Below, piece by piece: positions 42,107-50,283 of a stretch of 62,367 nucleotides of DNA (positions are counted from its first letter, which is position 1; every line of letters begins with the position of its first letter). Location of the stretch: contig CALQBK020000003.1 of assembly GCA_943328795.2 (NCBI GenBank), forward strand, positions 1-62,367, in the 5' to 3' direction. The position numbers were made by a program, and so were the translations under genes. This DNA comes from Bifidobacterium breve (lineage in GTDB: Bacteria > Myxococcota_A > UBA796 > SXON01). The notes under the pieces were generated by a model that saw nothing but the letters and a program-made list of their open reading frames with translations, was not told the DNA's origin and made no database searches.

Positions 42107-43345
42107 TTGCGCCGGGTTGTCATCACCGGCCTCGGAGCGGTCACACCGTGCGGCAACGACGTCGCGTCCACGTGGGACGCGATGGTCGGCGCACGGTCGG
42201 GAGTTCGCCGGGTCTCGCGCTTCGACGCGTCCGGCTTCCCCGTCCAGATCGCCGCCGAGGTGAAAGGCTTCGCAGCCGACACCTTGATCGATCGCAAGAT
42301 GATCAAGCGGCTGGACCTTTTCGCCCAGTACGCGATGGTTGCTTCGCGCGAGGCCTTCGCCCACGCGGGGTTCACGCCGTTCACCGAGGGCAACCCCCGG
42401 TTCGGCATGTTCATCGGCACGGGCATCGGCGGGCTCAACGAGATCGTCGCGGGCGCCGAGGCGTTCCGCGAGCGCGGGTACAAGGGCCTCTCCCCGTTCT
42501 TCATCCCTCGCGCGCTGTCGAACCTCGCCGGCGGGCACTTGGCGATCGAGATGGGCGCCCAGGGGCCGAGCCTCTGCGTGGCGACGGCCTGCGCGACGGG
42601 CAACCACTCGATCGGCGAGGCGTTCCGGGCGATCCGGTACGACGACTGCGACATTTGCCTCGCGGGCGGCGCCGAGGGCGCGATCACAGCGCTCGGGGTC
42701 GCCGGGTTCATGGTGATGAAGGCGCTTTCGAAGCGCAACGACGACCCGGAGACCGCCTCGCGGCCGTTCGACGCCGAGCGCGACGGGTTTGTGATGGGCG
42801 AAGGCGCCGGCATCGTCGCGCTCGAGGAGCTCGAGCACGCGAAAGCGCGCGGGGCCACGATCTACGCCGAGGTCGTGGGCTACGCGCACTCGAACGACGC
42901 GTGGCACGAGACGGCGCCGCCGCCGGGCGGTGCTGGCGCGGCCCGGGCGATGCAGTGGGCGCTCAAGAGCGCGCAGCTCAACGCCGAGGACATCGACTAC
43001 GTCAACGCGCACGGCACGAGCACGCCGATGAACGACGCCACGGAGACCGAGGCGATCAAGGCTGTTTTCGGCGGCCACGCGCGGAAGTTGGCGGTGTCGA
43101 GCACCAAGAGCGTCACCGGGCACATGCTCGGGGCGGCTGGCGGCGTGGAGGCCATCGCCTCGGCGCTGGCGCTGTACCACGGGGTGCTGCCTCCCACGGC
43201 GAACCTGCAGAACCCCGATCCGGCGTGCGACCTCGACTACGTCCCGAACGTCGCCCGGCAGGTCCAGGCCCGCGCGGCCGTGTCGAACGCCTTCGGCTTC
43301 GGGGGGACCAACGCGAGCCTGGTGTTCAAGCGGTTTGAAGGATAG
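42107..43345 (+). CDS. fabF: 3-oxoacyl-[acyl-carrier-protein] synthase II
   Basis: A 412-aa condensing enzyme from a TTG at 42107 (RRVVITGLGAVTPCG). The catalytic Cys is in VATACATGNHSIGE near residue 163, and the two catalytic His are in NAHGTSTPMND and KSVTGHMLGAAGG. It elongates acyl-ACP with malonyl-ACP. Downstream, rpiB follows after 16 bp. With acpP it is the only fatty-acid synthase component in this window. Confidence 0.97.
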   Translation: MRRVVITGLGAVTPCGNDVASTWDAMVGARSGVRRVSRFDASGFPVQIAAEVKGFAADTLIDRKMIKRLDLFAQYAMVASREAFAHAGFTPFTEGNPRFGMFIGTGIGGLNEIVAGAEAFRERGYKGLSPFFIPRALSNLAGGHLAIEMGAQGPSLCVATACATGNHSIGEAFRAIRYDDCDICLAGGAEGAITALGVAGFMVMKALSKRNDDPETASRPFDAERDGFVMGEGAGIVALEELEHAKARGATIYAEVVGYAHSNDAWHETAPPPGGAGAARAMQWALKSAQLNAEDIDYVNAHGTSTPMNDATETEAIKAVFGGHARKLAVSSTKSVTGHMLGAAGGVEAIASALALYHGVLPPTANLQNPDPACDLDYVPNVARQVQARAAVSNAFGFGGTNASLVFKRFEG

Positions 43346-43361
43346 CCCCGAGGAGCTGTAA

Positions 43362-43796
43362 ATGGCCAGGTTCTACGTAGGTAACGATCACGCTGGGCTC
43401 GGTCTCAAGGCAGCTGTGGTGCAGCACCTGGTCGCAGCGCAGCACGAGGTGATCGACCTCGGGACGAACACCTCGGCGTCGTGCGACTACCCTGAGTTCG
43501 CCAAGCAGGTCGCGTCACGCGTCGCGGCGGGCGACGGGCTCGGCATCCTGTTGTGCGGGACTGGGCAAGGCATGGCGATGAGCGCCAACCGGGTGCCGGG
43601 CGTTCGGGCCGCCGTGTGCGCAGACACGTTCTCGGCCCGCGCGACCCGCGAACACAACGACGCCAACGTGCTGTGCATGGGTGAGCGCGTGGTGGGCGCC
43701 GGGCTCGCGCTCGCGATCGTCGACGCTTTCGCAAGTGCCCAATTCGAAGGCGGCCGCCACGCCCGGCGCGTCGCCCTCTTCGACCCCCCGAGGTAG
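43362..43796 (+). CDS. rpiB: Ribose-5-phosphate isomerase B
   Basis: A 144-aa RpiB/LacAB-type isomerase that interconverts ribose-5-phosphate and ribulose-5-phosphate. The NDHAGLGLK start, the [14 protein letters not shown] region, the catalytic Cys in LLCGTGQGM and the [16 protein letters not shown] block are all present. It sits between fabF and glyA with a four-base gap to the latter, the order typical of deltaproteobacterial genomes. Confidence 0.95.
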   Translation: MARFYVGNDHAGLGLKAAVVQHLVAAQHEVIDLGTNTSASCDYPEFAKQVASRVAAGDGLGILLCGTGQGMAMSANRVPGVRAAVCADTFSARATREHNDANVLCMGERVVGAGLALAIVDAFASAQFEGGRHARRVALFDPPR

Positions 43797-43800
43797 CCGA

Positions 43801-45042
43801 ATGAACCCGATCGAAGCCCAGGACCCCGCGATTTGGAACCTGATCCGCGCGGAGGAGGCCCGCCAGCGCGAGGACCTCGAGCTGATCGCCTCTGAGAACT
43901 ACGCGTCCGCGGCCGTGATGGCCGCCGCCGGCTCGGTGCTTACGAACAAGTACGCGGAGGGCCTCCCCGGCAAGCGCTACTACGGCGGCTGCGCGGTGGT
44001 GGACCAGGTCGAGGACATCGCTCGCGAGCGCGCGTTGCAGCTGTTCGGCGCGGACGGCGTGAACGTCCAGCCCCACTCGGGCGCGCAGGCCAACGCCGCG
44101 GTGTACCTGTCTTGCCTGAAGCCGGGTGACGTGCTGATGGGCCTCGACCTGTCGAACGGCGGCCACCTGACGCACGGGTCGCCGGCGACCAGCTCCGGCA
44201 AGCTCTACCGCGCGGTCCACTACCGGGTCGACAGCACGGGCCGGATCGACATGAACGCCGTCCGTGAGCTCGCCCTCCGCGAGCGCCCGGCGATGATCGT
44301 CACCGGCGCGAGCGCCTACCCGCGGCTCTGGGACTTCGCCGCGTTCCGCGCGATCGCAGACGAGGTCGGCGCGCTGCTGCTCGCCGATATCGCCCACGTC
44401 GCGGGGCTCGTCGCGGTCGGGCTGCACCCGTCCCCGGTGCCCTACTGCGACTTTGTCACCACCACGACGCACAAGACGTTGCGCGGCCCCCGGGGCGGGA
44501 TCGCGATGGCGCGCAGCGCCCACATGAAGGCGCTCAACAGCGCGGTGTTCCCGGGCAGCCAAGGCGGGCCGCTGATGCACATCATCGCGGCCAAGGCCGT
44601 GGCGTTCGGCGAGGCGCTCCGGCCCGAGTTCAAGGCCTACCAGCAGCAGGTGCTGGACAACGCTCAGGCGATGGCCGGGCGGCTGCAGGAGAGGGGGTTC
44701 GCGCTCGTGAGCGGCGGAACGGACAACCACCTGATGTTGCTCGACTTGTCGCTCAAGTCCTACTCGGGCAAGGACGCCGAGGAGGTGTTGGGCCGCGCCG
44801 GCATCACCGTCAACAAGAACACGGTGCCCAACGAGAAGCGGAGCCCGTTCGTCACGAGCGGCGTGCGCCTCGGCACGCCGGCCATGACCACGCGCGGCTG
44901 CGTCGCCGGCGATGCGATCCGCGTCGCGGACCTGATCGCGGACGCCCTGGACAACCGCGAGGACGCCGACCGGATCGCGTCGATCCGCGCTGAGATCCAC
45001 GCGCTCTGCGGCACGAAGCCCGTGCCGGGGCTCGGCCGCTAG
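43801..45042 (+). CDS. glyA: Serine hydroxymethyltransferase
   Basis: A 413-aa GlyA, which moves a one-carbon unit between serine and tetrahydrofolate. The ATG at 43801 fits; the frame is open further upstream through rpiB but that is not GlyA-like. Blocks seen are [34 protein letters not shown] and [14 protein letters not shown] with the pyridoxal-phosphate Lys near 224. It supplies methylene-folate that FolD, encoded at 38605, can process. Confidence 0.97.
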   Translation: MNPIEAQDPAIWNLIRAEEARQREDLELIASENYASAAVMAAAGSVLTNKYAEGLPGKRYYGGCAVVDQVEDIARERALQLFGADGVNVQPHSGAQANAAVYLSCLKPGDVLMGLDLSNGGHLTHGSPATSSGKLYRAVHYRVDSTGRIDMNAVRELALRERPAMIVTGASAYPRLWDFAAFRAIADEVGALLLADIAHVAGLVAVGLHPSPVPYCDFVTTTTHKTLRGPRGGIAMARSAHMKALNSAVFPGSQGGPLMHIIAAKAVAFGEALRPEFKAYQQQVLDNAQAMAGRLQERGFALVSGGTDNHLMLLDLSLKSYSGKDAEEVLGRAGITVNKNTVPNEKRSPFVTSGVRLGTPAMTTRGCVAGDAIRVADLIADALDNREDADRIASIRAEIHALCGTKPVPGLGR

Positions 45043-45356
45043 TGCCGATCTCCGGCGCCGAGGGCATGTCGGACGCGCAGGTGATCGCCGCGGTGAACGA
45101 CGGCGGAAAGCTCGTCGTGTTCGAGTACACGATCTCCGTCCTGGTGATGACCTTCAAGCGCGGGTCGGCCGTCCACCTCGTGCGCAAGGGCGAGAGCGGC
45201 GCGATGAAGGGGCTGCCCTACACGCTGCTCACGCTCGTGGCGGGCTGGTGGGGCATCCCGTTTGGCCCGATCTACTCGATTATGTGCTTGTACACGAACC
45301 TCGCAGGAGGCCGGGACGTCACCAGCCAGATGATCAGCCGGCGCCCGCCGCAGTAG
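45042..45356 (+). CDS. Conserved hypothetical membrane protein
   Basis: About 104 aa; the GTG at 45042 shares its first base with the glyA stop, and an ATG at 45066 is an alternative. The block VLVMTFKRGSAVHLVRKGE is followed by LPYTLLTLVAGWWGIPFGPI, one clear hydrophobic hairpin, and ends near GGRDVT. I recall closely similar short proteins in many bacteria but cannot name the family. It is probably coupled to glyA and converges with the 45362 gene. Confidence 0.75.
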   Translation: MPISGAEGMSDAQVIAAVNDGGKLVVFEYTISVLVMTFKRGSAVHLVRKGESGAMKGLPYTLLTLVAGWWGIPFGPIYSIMCLYTNLAGGRDVTSQMISRRPPQ

Positions 45357-45361
45357 CCGAG

Positions 45362-45679
45362 TCAAGATCCGACGGTACAAGGTCCCCAGCCCGACTCGAT
45401 CAGCCGGTTGAAGGCCTGGATCAACGCGCCCGTAGTCGGCGCGACCTTGCGCGTGTCGAGGCCGGTGAGCCCCAGTAGACCGGCGGCGTCCAGCGCGATC
45501 ACGAGCGGCGCGCACTCCCTGGCTGCTTGCTGCAGCGCCCGGAATTGGTGCACCTCGCGCTCGGGCCCGGCCTCGATGCTGCTGAGCCGGTGCGCCAGGC
45601 GCTTCCTGGAGACCAGGTCCCAGTTTTCGGCGCCGGCGAGCGTGGCCTGGAGGTGGGCGGCGAGCGCCTCTTCGGTCAC
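45362..45679 (-). CDS. Hypothetical protein coupled to the copper monooxygenase gene
   Basis: About 105 aa from a GTG at 45679 that overlaps the monooxygenase stop (GTGA). The sequence is helical and soluble (LAAHLQATLAGAENWDLVSR, then RECAPLVIALDAAGLLGLTG) with two Cys. No motif is recognised. Upstream sequence in the same frame is low-complexity, which supports this start. It has no signal peptide, unlike the exported monooxygenase before it. Confidence 0.65.
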   Translation of the reverse strand: MTEEALAAHLQATLAGAENWDLVSRKRLAHRLSSIEAGPEREVHQFRALQQAARECAPLVIALDAAGLLGLTGLDTRKVAPTTGALIQAFNRLIESGWGPCTVGS

Positions 45680-46899
45680 TGCTTGCTCGTGATCATGGTG
45701 AAGCCAAAACACATCTCGTCGGTGGTCCCCTCGCCGACGTCGACGTCCTGGGGCGGATCGTTGACCTGGTTTGGGTTCTCCGCGCTGTTGTCGTAGCGGC
45801 ACTCCAGGTGCAGCTTGTCGCCCGGGCCCAGGTCGGCCGGGGTGAGGAAGTTGGCGGTCACCTGGTTGTGGAAGTCCCAGGCGTCCATGTGCATCACGCA
45901 CTCGTCGGTGCCGTCTTCGTGGGTGATCCACTCGTCGAAGCCGATGCCGAGGAGGTGCATGTGCGGCCAGACCGCCAAGATCTCCGAGTCGTTGTCCCAG
46001 TTGTAGAACTTCTTCGCGGAGTAGTCGGGGTCATCGGCCGGGATCGTGAAGTTGGTCGGCCCCGCCGCGACGTTCGCCGCCTCGCGCTCGACGGAGTCCG
46101 CCAGCTGCAAGCCGTAGCCGGACTGGTCCTGCTCGTGATCCGCTCCGTCGAAGCTATCGAAGTAGTGCATCTGCAGGATGACTTGGGCGTTCGTGGGGAG
46201 CGGGATCCCTACGCCGTCGGGCAGCACGGTTGGGTTGTCGCCAGGCCCCCAGGCGCCGAGGGTGGACCAATTGCCTTGCCCGAGGCCGCTGCAGGCGAAG
46301 CCGTCGTGCGGCTCGACGCCGTTCGCGTAGAGGTCGTCGACGCCGTCGGGGAGGAACAGCACGACGTGGTGGACGATGCGCGTGTTGTCGACCTCGGCCT
46401 GCATCGCCGTGATCCACTGCTCGGTCGTGTTGTTCACGTCGATCAGGAAGCACCGGTAGTCGTTGACGTCCGCGCCGGTGAACGTCGGCGTGTACGGCTG
46501 CGACGCCCAGAGCTCGAGGTCGTAGTGGTCGAGCTGCTCGAGCGAGGTGTCTCGGTCGCTGCTGACCACGTCACCAAGGGGCGCCCCGGCGTCCGCCCAC
46601 GCGGAGAGGGTGGCCTTGTCGGCGTCCGAGAGGGTGTACCGCTCGGAGGCTTGGTAGTCCCGGCAGTCGGTGGTGGGCGCGGGGGGCGGCATGTAGCCGC
46701 TCTGCGTGTACGCCTGCATCGTCGACGCGAGGCCCTGGGCGACCGCGGGATCGTCGAACGACGTGGAGATCCCGTTGTCGTTGTGACAGCGCGCGCAGGT
46801 CTGGTCGAGGATCGGCCGGACGTCCTTGTAGTAGGTCGGCCCAGCGGTGCCGGAGTCGTCTTGGTTCGTGCCACAGGCCAGGAGCTCGAGGAGGAGCAT
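45676..46899 (-). CDS. Copper type II monooxygenase-like lipoprotein with N-terminal cytochrome c motif
   Basis: About 407 aa from the ATG at 46899. A short hydrophobic start ends in LLAC (Cys9), a possible lipobox lacking positive charges. Residues 25-125 hold one haem-binding motif (CARCHN, Cys35/Cys38/His39) with MPPPAP after it, as in cytochrome c domains. The rest resembles peptidylglycine/dopamine monooxygenase-type copper proteins: RIVHHVVLFLPDG, LQMHYFDS and WPHMHLLG carry candidate copper ligands. It may oxidise a substrate with electrons from the haem; the substrate is unknown. Confidence 0.85.
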   Translation of the reverse strand: MLLLELLACGTNQDDSGTAGPTYYKDVRPILDQTCARCHNDNGISTSFDDPAVAQGLASTMQAYTQSGYMPPPAPTTDCRDYQASERYTLSDADKATLSAWADAGAPLGDVVSSDRDTSLEQLDHYDLELWASQPYTPTFTGADVNDYRCFLIDVNNTTEQWITAMQAEVDNTRIVHHVVLFLPDGVDDLYANGVEPHDGFACSGLGQGNWSTLGAWGPGDNPTVLPDGVGIPLPTNAQVILQMHYFDSFDGADHEQDQSGYGLQLADSVEREAANVAAGPTNFTIPADDPDYSAKKFYNWDNDSEILAVWPHMHLLGIGFDEWITHEDGTDECVMHMDAWDFHNQVTANFLTPADLGPGDKLHLECRYDNSAENPNQVNDPPQDVDVGEGTTDEMCFGFTMITSKQ

Positions 46900-46925
46900 G
46901 GGGTCTTCTTGAGGACCGCAACGTA

Positions 46926-47786
46926 CTAGAATCTGCCCGCGATCGCGACCCCGTTCAGGCGAAGTTCCACGGTCGTGACCTTCGGGCCGCCCGCGCGGGC
47001 GCTCCACCGGGCCGTCTCGACCACGAACGGCACGCCCCAGGCCGCCCACGCGACGGTGGCCCCGATCCCGTTCAAGGTCCGGAGCGTGAGGAAGCGCTTC
47101 TCGTCGACGCTGCCGTGCTGGATCGTGTTGTCGTCGCCCGTCTTGTCCCCGACCAGCTCGCTCATCTCGACGCGCGTGACGATGCTGGTCACGACCCCGC
47201 TGGCCTGGAGGGTGCCGAACAGGATGCCGGGCACCGGCTTCCCGTCGATGAAGTAGCCGGCCCCGAACGGCAGGCCGAGCTGCCAGGGGTATGGGTGCTT
47301 TTCCGGGCGCTTGGGCGCGGACTGGACGTCGCTGCGCAGTCGCTCGAACGCATCGCAGAACTCGGGGGGGTGGACCAGCGGGTCCATCGCGTAGTCTGGG
47401 TTCAGCGCGAGCAGCGACGCCAGCACGGACTGCGCGGCGGCGGCGCCTTGCTCCGCGAACTGGATGTCCCCGAGCCAGGCGAGCGCGTCTTGGCGGTCCC
47501 GCGGCGAGAGCGTGTCGCTGTCCACCAGCACGCCCTGGAGGATGCGCCGGGCCTGCGTGGCCTCGCCGCCGAGGTAGTGCGAGACGGCGGTGTCGATCAG
47601 GCGGCTGGCGCTGGAGCCCCCCGCACGGGGCGGGAGCGCCGACGCGCCCGGGTCGTCTGCGGGGGCGCCTGCGGGGTCAGTCGGTGGGGCGTCCGCGGGG
47701 GCGCTGGCAGGCGCGGGCTCCGGCGCGGGGGCGTCCGGCGGCCCGGGCTCTGCGGCGAACGCGAAGGAGACGAGCCAACCAAACAT
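46926..47786 (-). CDS. Hypothetical exported/membrane protein with TPR-like region
   Basis: A 286-aa protein starting at the ATG at 47786 with a short signal-like stretch (FGWLVSFAFAAEP). An Ala/Pro/Asp-rich linker (residues 15-60) and a helical TPR-like region (HYLGGEATQARRILQGVL, then ALAWLGDIQFAEQG) follow. After NPDYAMDPLVHPPEFCDAF come two hydrophobic segments. No enzyme motif is seen. It diverges from the Ser/Thr kinase at 47927 and lies 26 bp upstream of the copper monooxygenase gene. Confidence 0.7.
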   Translation of the reverse strand: MFGWLVSFAFAAEPGPPDAPAPEPAPASAPADAPPTDPAGAPADDPGASALPPRAGGSSASRLIDTAVSHYLGGEATQARRILQGVLVDSDTLSPRDRQDALAWLGDIQFAEQGAAAAQSVLASLLALNPDYAMDPLVHPPEFCDAFERLRSDVQSAPKRPEKHPYPWQLGLPFGAGYFIDGKPVPGILFGTLQASGVVTSIVTRVEMSELVGDKTGDDNTIQHGSVDEKRFLTLRTLNGIGATVAWAAWGVPFVVETARWSARAGGPKVTTVELRLNGVAIAGRF

Positions 47787-47926
47787 CGACGCCGCCTTAT
47801 CGCGGGCCAGGAAGGTACAAATCAGAGATCGGCTTTTTTGTCCTCGCGCCGCCCCGAACGCCGCAAGCGGGACGGTCCCATCCCAACCGGGGTCGGCTAA
47901 GCTATAGGCGGCGGCGTGAATTCATC

Positions 47927-49786
47927 GTGATCGGAAGCGTCATCGACAAGTACGAGGTCCTGCAAAAGCTCGGCGAAGGGGCGACTGCGACCGTGTACCG
48001 GGGGCGCCACCTGACCATCGGGAACGACGTCGCGATCAAGGTGCTCCACCCGCACCTGTCGGCGTCCCCGCGCTACCGGGAGCGCTTCAACCGCGAGGCA
48101 CGGGCGGTCGGCCGGCTCTCTCACCAGAACATCGTCTCCATCCTCGACTACTCCGGGAAGGCCGCGGGCGACTGCTACATCGTGACCGAGCTCGTGGACG
48201 GCGTCACGCTGCTCGGGCTGCTCCAAGAGCACGGCACGCTGCCCTCCGAGCTCGCGGCGGTCATCGGGATGGAGCTCTGCGGCGCGCTCGGGTTCGCTCA
48301 CGGCGCCCAGGTCATCCACCGGGACATCAAGCCGGAGAACGTGATGGTCCGGCGGGACGGCAAGGTCAAGCTGATGGACTTTGGCGTCGCGCGGGTGCTC
48401 GACGAGGGGTCCATCACGCTCGACGGGTCCTTGCTCGGCTCGCCCGCGTACATGAGCCCGCAGCAGGCCCAGGACCAGCCGCTGGACGGGCGCAGCGACC
48501 TGTTCAGCCTGGGCACGGTGCTCTTTCACGCGGTGACGGGGCACGTGCCCTACAGCGGCGGAAATGCGAGCGTCATCCTAAAGAACATCATCGACGGCAA
48601 CCGGCCCGACGTGCTGGAGCTGGCCCCGGCCGCGTCCCCGTCGTTCGCCGCGGTCGTCGACAAGCTCCTGCAGGGCCGCCCCGAGGACCGGTTCGCGACC
48701 GCTGAGGACGCCCGCGTGGCGCTGCTCGCGACGCTGACGGAGGTCGAGCTCACGCTCGATCATCCGAGCCTGCAGGTCGCCACGTACTTGCTGAACCCGG
48801 AGGGCTGCGCCCAGCAGCTGCGCGCGCACCTGGAGCCCGTCCTCCTGCGCAAGGGCAAGGAGCGCCTCGCCGCCGCGGACCACCTCGGCGCGCTGCAGCT
48901 CTTCAACCGGCTGCTGGCACTCGACGAGAACAACCCCGAGGTGCTGTCGCTCATCCAGGGCCTGCACCAGCCGACCGCGCCGGACCAGGCGCCGCGTCGG
49001 TGGGTGGCCTTGCTCGCGTGCACGCTGGTCCTGGTCGGCGCGCTCGGGGTGTGGTGGCTGCGCGCATCCGCGGCCCCCGCGGGCGAGCCTCCTGCGCCGG
49101 CGCTCACGGCGGCCGTCGATCTTCCCGTCGCGCCCCCGCCCCCCGTCAGCCCCGGGCCTGAGCTGCCCGCTGCCGCGCCCGTGCCCGAGTCGGCCGCCTC
49201 GCCGGCGACCGCGCGCCTGCCCCGCGGCGTGATCCTCCCGCTGGCGCCACGCCGGGTCCAGGAGCCCGCACCACCCTCCACTGGCGATGCCCCGGTAGCG
49301 GTCGTTGCGCCGGCGACCGCCTCGCTGGTGGTGGTCTCGCTGACTAGCGCGGAGGTCTGGCTCGACAACGGGCTGGTGGGCACCACGCGCACGGGCCCGA
49401 GCACCGACTGGGTCGCGTCCCGCAAGGCGCCGCTCAGCGTGGCGCCGGGGCACCACGTGTTGACGCTCAAGTACCGGAACGCCGAAGACTGGGTGCAGCC
49501 GTTCGACGCCACCGCCGGGCAGCAGCTCGAGTTCATGGCCAGCCCGACGCGGCTCCCGGTCAACGTCGTGATCAACCGCGACGTGCCGAAGGAGTGCTCT
49601 TACACCGTGGATGGGATGAAGTACGGGCAGGTGGCGAACGTCAACAAGTTCGACCTGCACGACCCGGACCCGGGGACCCAGGTCGTCTTCACCTGCCCGG
49701 ACCGGACGTTTACGGTGTCTCCGTGTCGCAACGGGCAGTGCAACGGAGGGAACACGGTGATCGTCCCCGAGGCGGTGCCGCAGTGA
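47927..49786 (+). CDS. Transmembrane Ser/Thr protein kinase with PEGA-like extracytoplasmic part
   Basis: About 619 aa from a GTG at 47927 directly before DKYEVLQKLGEG. The kinase domain has a Gly loop (GEGATATVYRG), Lys in AIKVLHPHL, catalytic loop HRDIKPENV near 130, DFG near 150 and GSPAYMSPQQA. A helical segment of unknown role precedes a single membrane helix (ALLACTLVLVGALGVWWL, about 358-380). The outside part has a long Pro/Ala linker and PEGA-like strands (SAEVWLDNGLVGT, APGHHVLTLKY) and ends with a Cys-containing region. Two lipoprotein genes follow by GTGA overlaps. Confidence 0.92.
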   Translation: MIGSVIDKYEVLQKLGEGATATVYRGRHLTIGNDVAIKVLHPHLSASPRYRERFNREARAVGRLSHQNIVSILDYSGKAAGDCYIVTELVDGVTLLGLLQEHGTLPSELAAVIGMELCGALGFAHGAQVIHRDIKPENVMVRRDGKVKLMDFGVARVLDEGSITLDGSLLGSPAYMSPQQAQDQPLDGRSDLFSLGTVLFHAVTGHVPYSGGNASVILKNIIDGNRPDVLELAPAASPSFAAVVDKLLQGRPEDRFATAEDARVALLATLTEVELTLDHPSLQVATYLLNPEGCAQQLRAHLEPVLLRKGKERLAAADHLGALQLFNRLLALDENNPEVLSLIQGLHQPTAPDQAPRRWVALLACTLVLVGALGVWWLRASAAPAGEPPAPALTAAVDLPVAPPPPVSPGPELPAAAPVPESAASPATARLPRGVILPLAPRRVQEPAPPSTGDAPVAVVAPATASLVVVSLTSAEVWLDNGLVGTTRTGPSTDWVASRKAPLSVAPGHHVLTLKYRNAEDWVQPFDATAGQQLEFMASPTRLPVNVVINRDVPKECSYTVDGMKYGQVANVNKFDLHDPDPGTQVVFTCPDRTFTVSPCRNGQCNGGNTVIVPEAVPQ

Positions 49787-50283
49787 GCGCGCCCGGCGTG
49801 ACTCGGGTGTCGTGGGCGAGCGCGGCCGGTGCCGGCGGAACGAGCCCCGGGCGCCCTACGAGGCCCGTGCGCGCTGGATCGTCGCGGGCATGGCACCGGG
49901 CTTGCATACCGGTGGGTCTGGTGGCGGTCGCGCTCCTCCCGGGCTGCTACTACCTGGTCCCTGTCCCGTACGCCCAGCCTCACCCGTCCCCCGAGCGTAT
50001 CTCCGTGTTCCCCGAGCCCAACACCACCGTGAACCTCACCACAGCGGGCCAAGCCGTGCTGGTGGTGGTGCAGGACGACGACCCGGTGAGCTTCATCTGG
50101 GCCCTCTCGCGCGACGGCTACGTCGGGACCGCTACGCCGATCCCGAACGACGACCCGGACATCCAGGGCAGCCAGCTGCACCTCGACTACGACTCCGGAC
50201 TCGACCAGCAGACCTTGTCGTGCGTGATCTCGGATGGTGTCTCAGAGGCCGTGACCTACACGTGGCAACTGGAGGTGCTGTGA
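49783..50283 (+). CDS. Lipoprotein coupled to the Ser/Thr kinase
   Basis: About 166 aa from a GTG at 49783 overlapping the kinase stop; a GTG at 49867 would give a more normal signal peptide (RAWHRACIPVGLVAVALLPGC). The lipobox LPGC is clear. The mature part (about 115 residues) is beta-rich, with a single Ig-like pattern (VNLTTAGQAVLVVVQDDDPV then FIWALSRDG) and one later Cys. No family name is known to me. Its stop overlaps the next lipoprotein gene, so all three genes are translated in a chain. Confidence 0.75.
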   Translation: MSAPGVTRVSWASAAGAGGTSPGRPTRPVRAGSSRAWHRACIPVGLVAVALLPGCYYLVPVPYAQPHPSPERISVFPEPNTTVNLTTAGQAVLVVVQDDDPVSFIWALSRDGYVGTATPIPNDDPDIQGSQLHLDYDSGLDQQTLSCVISDGVSEAVTYTWQLEVL

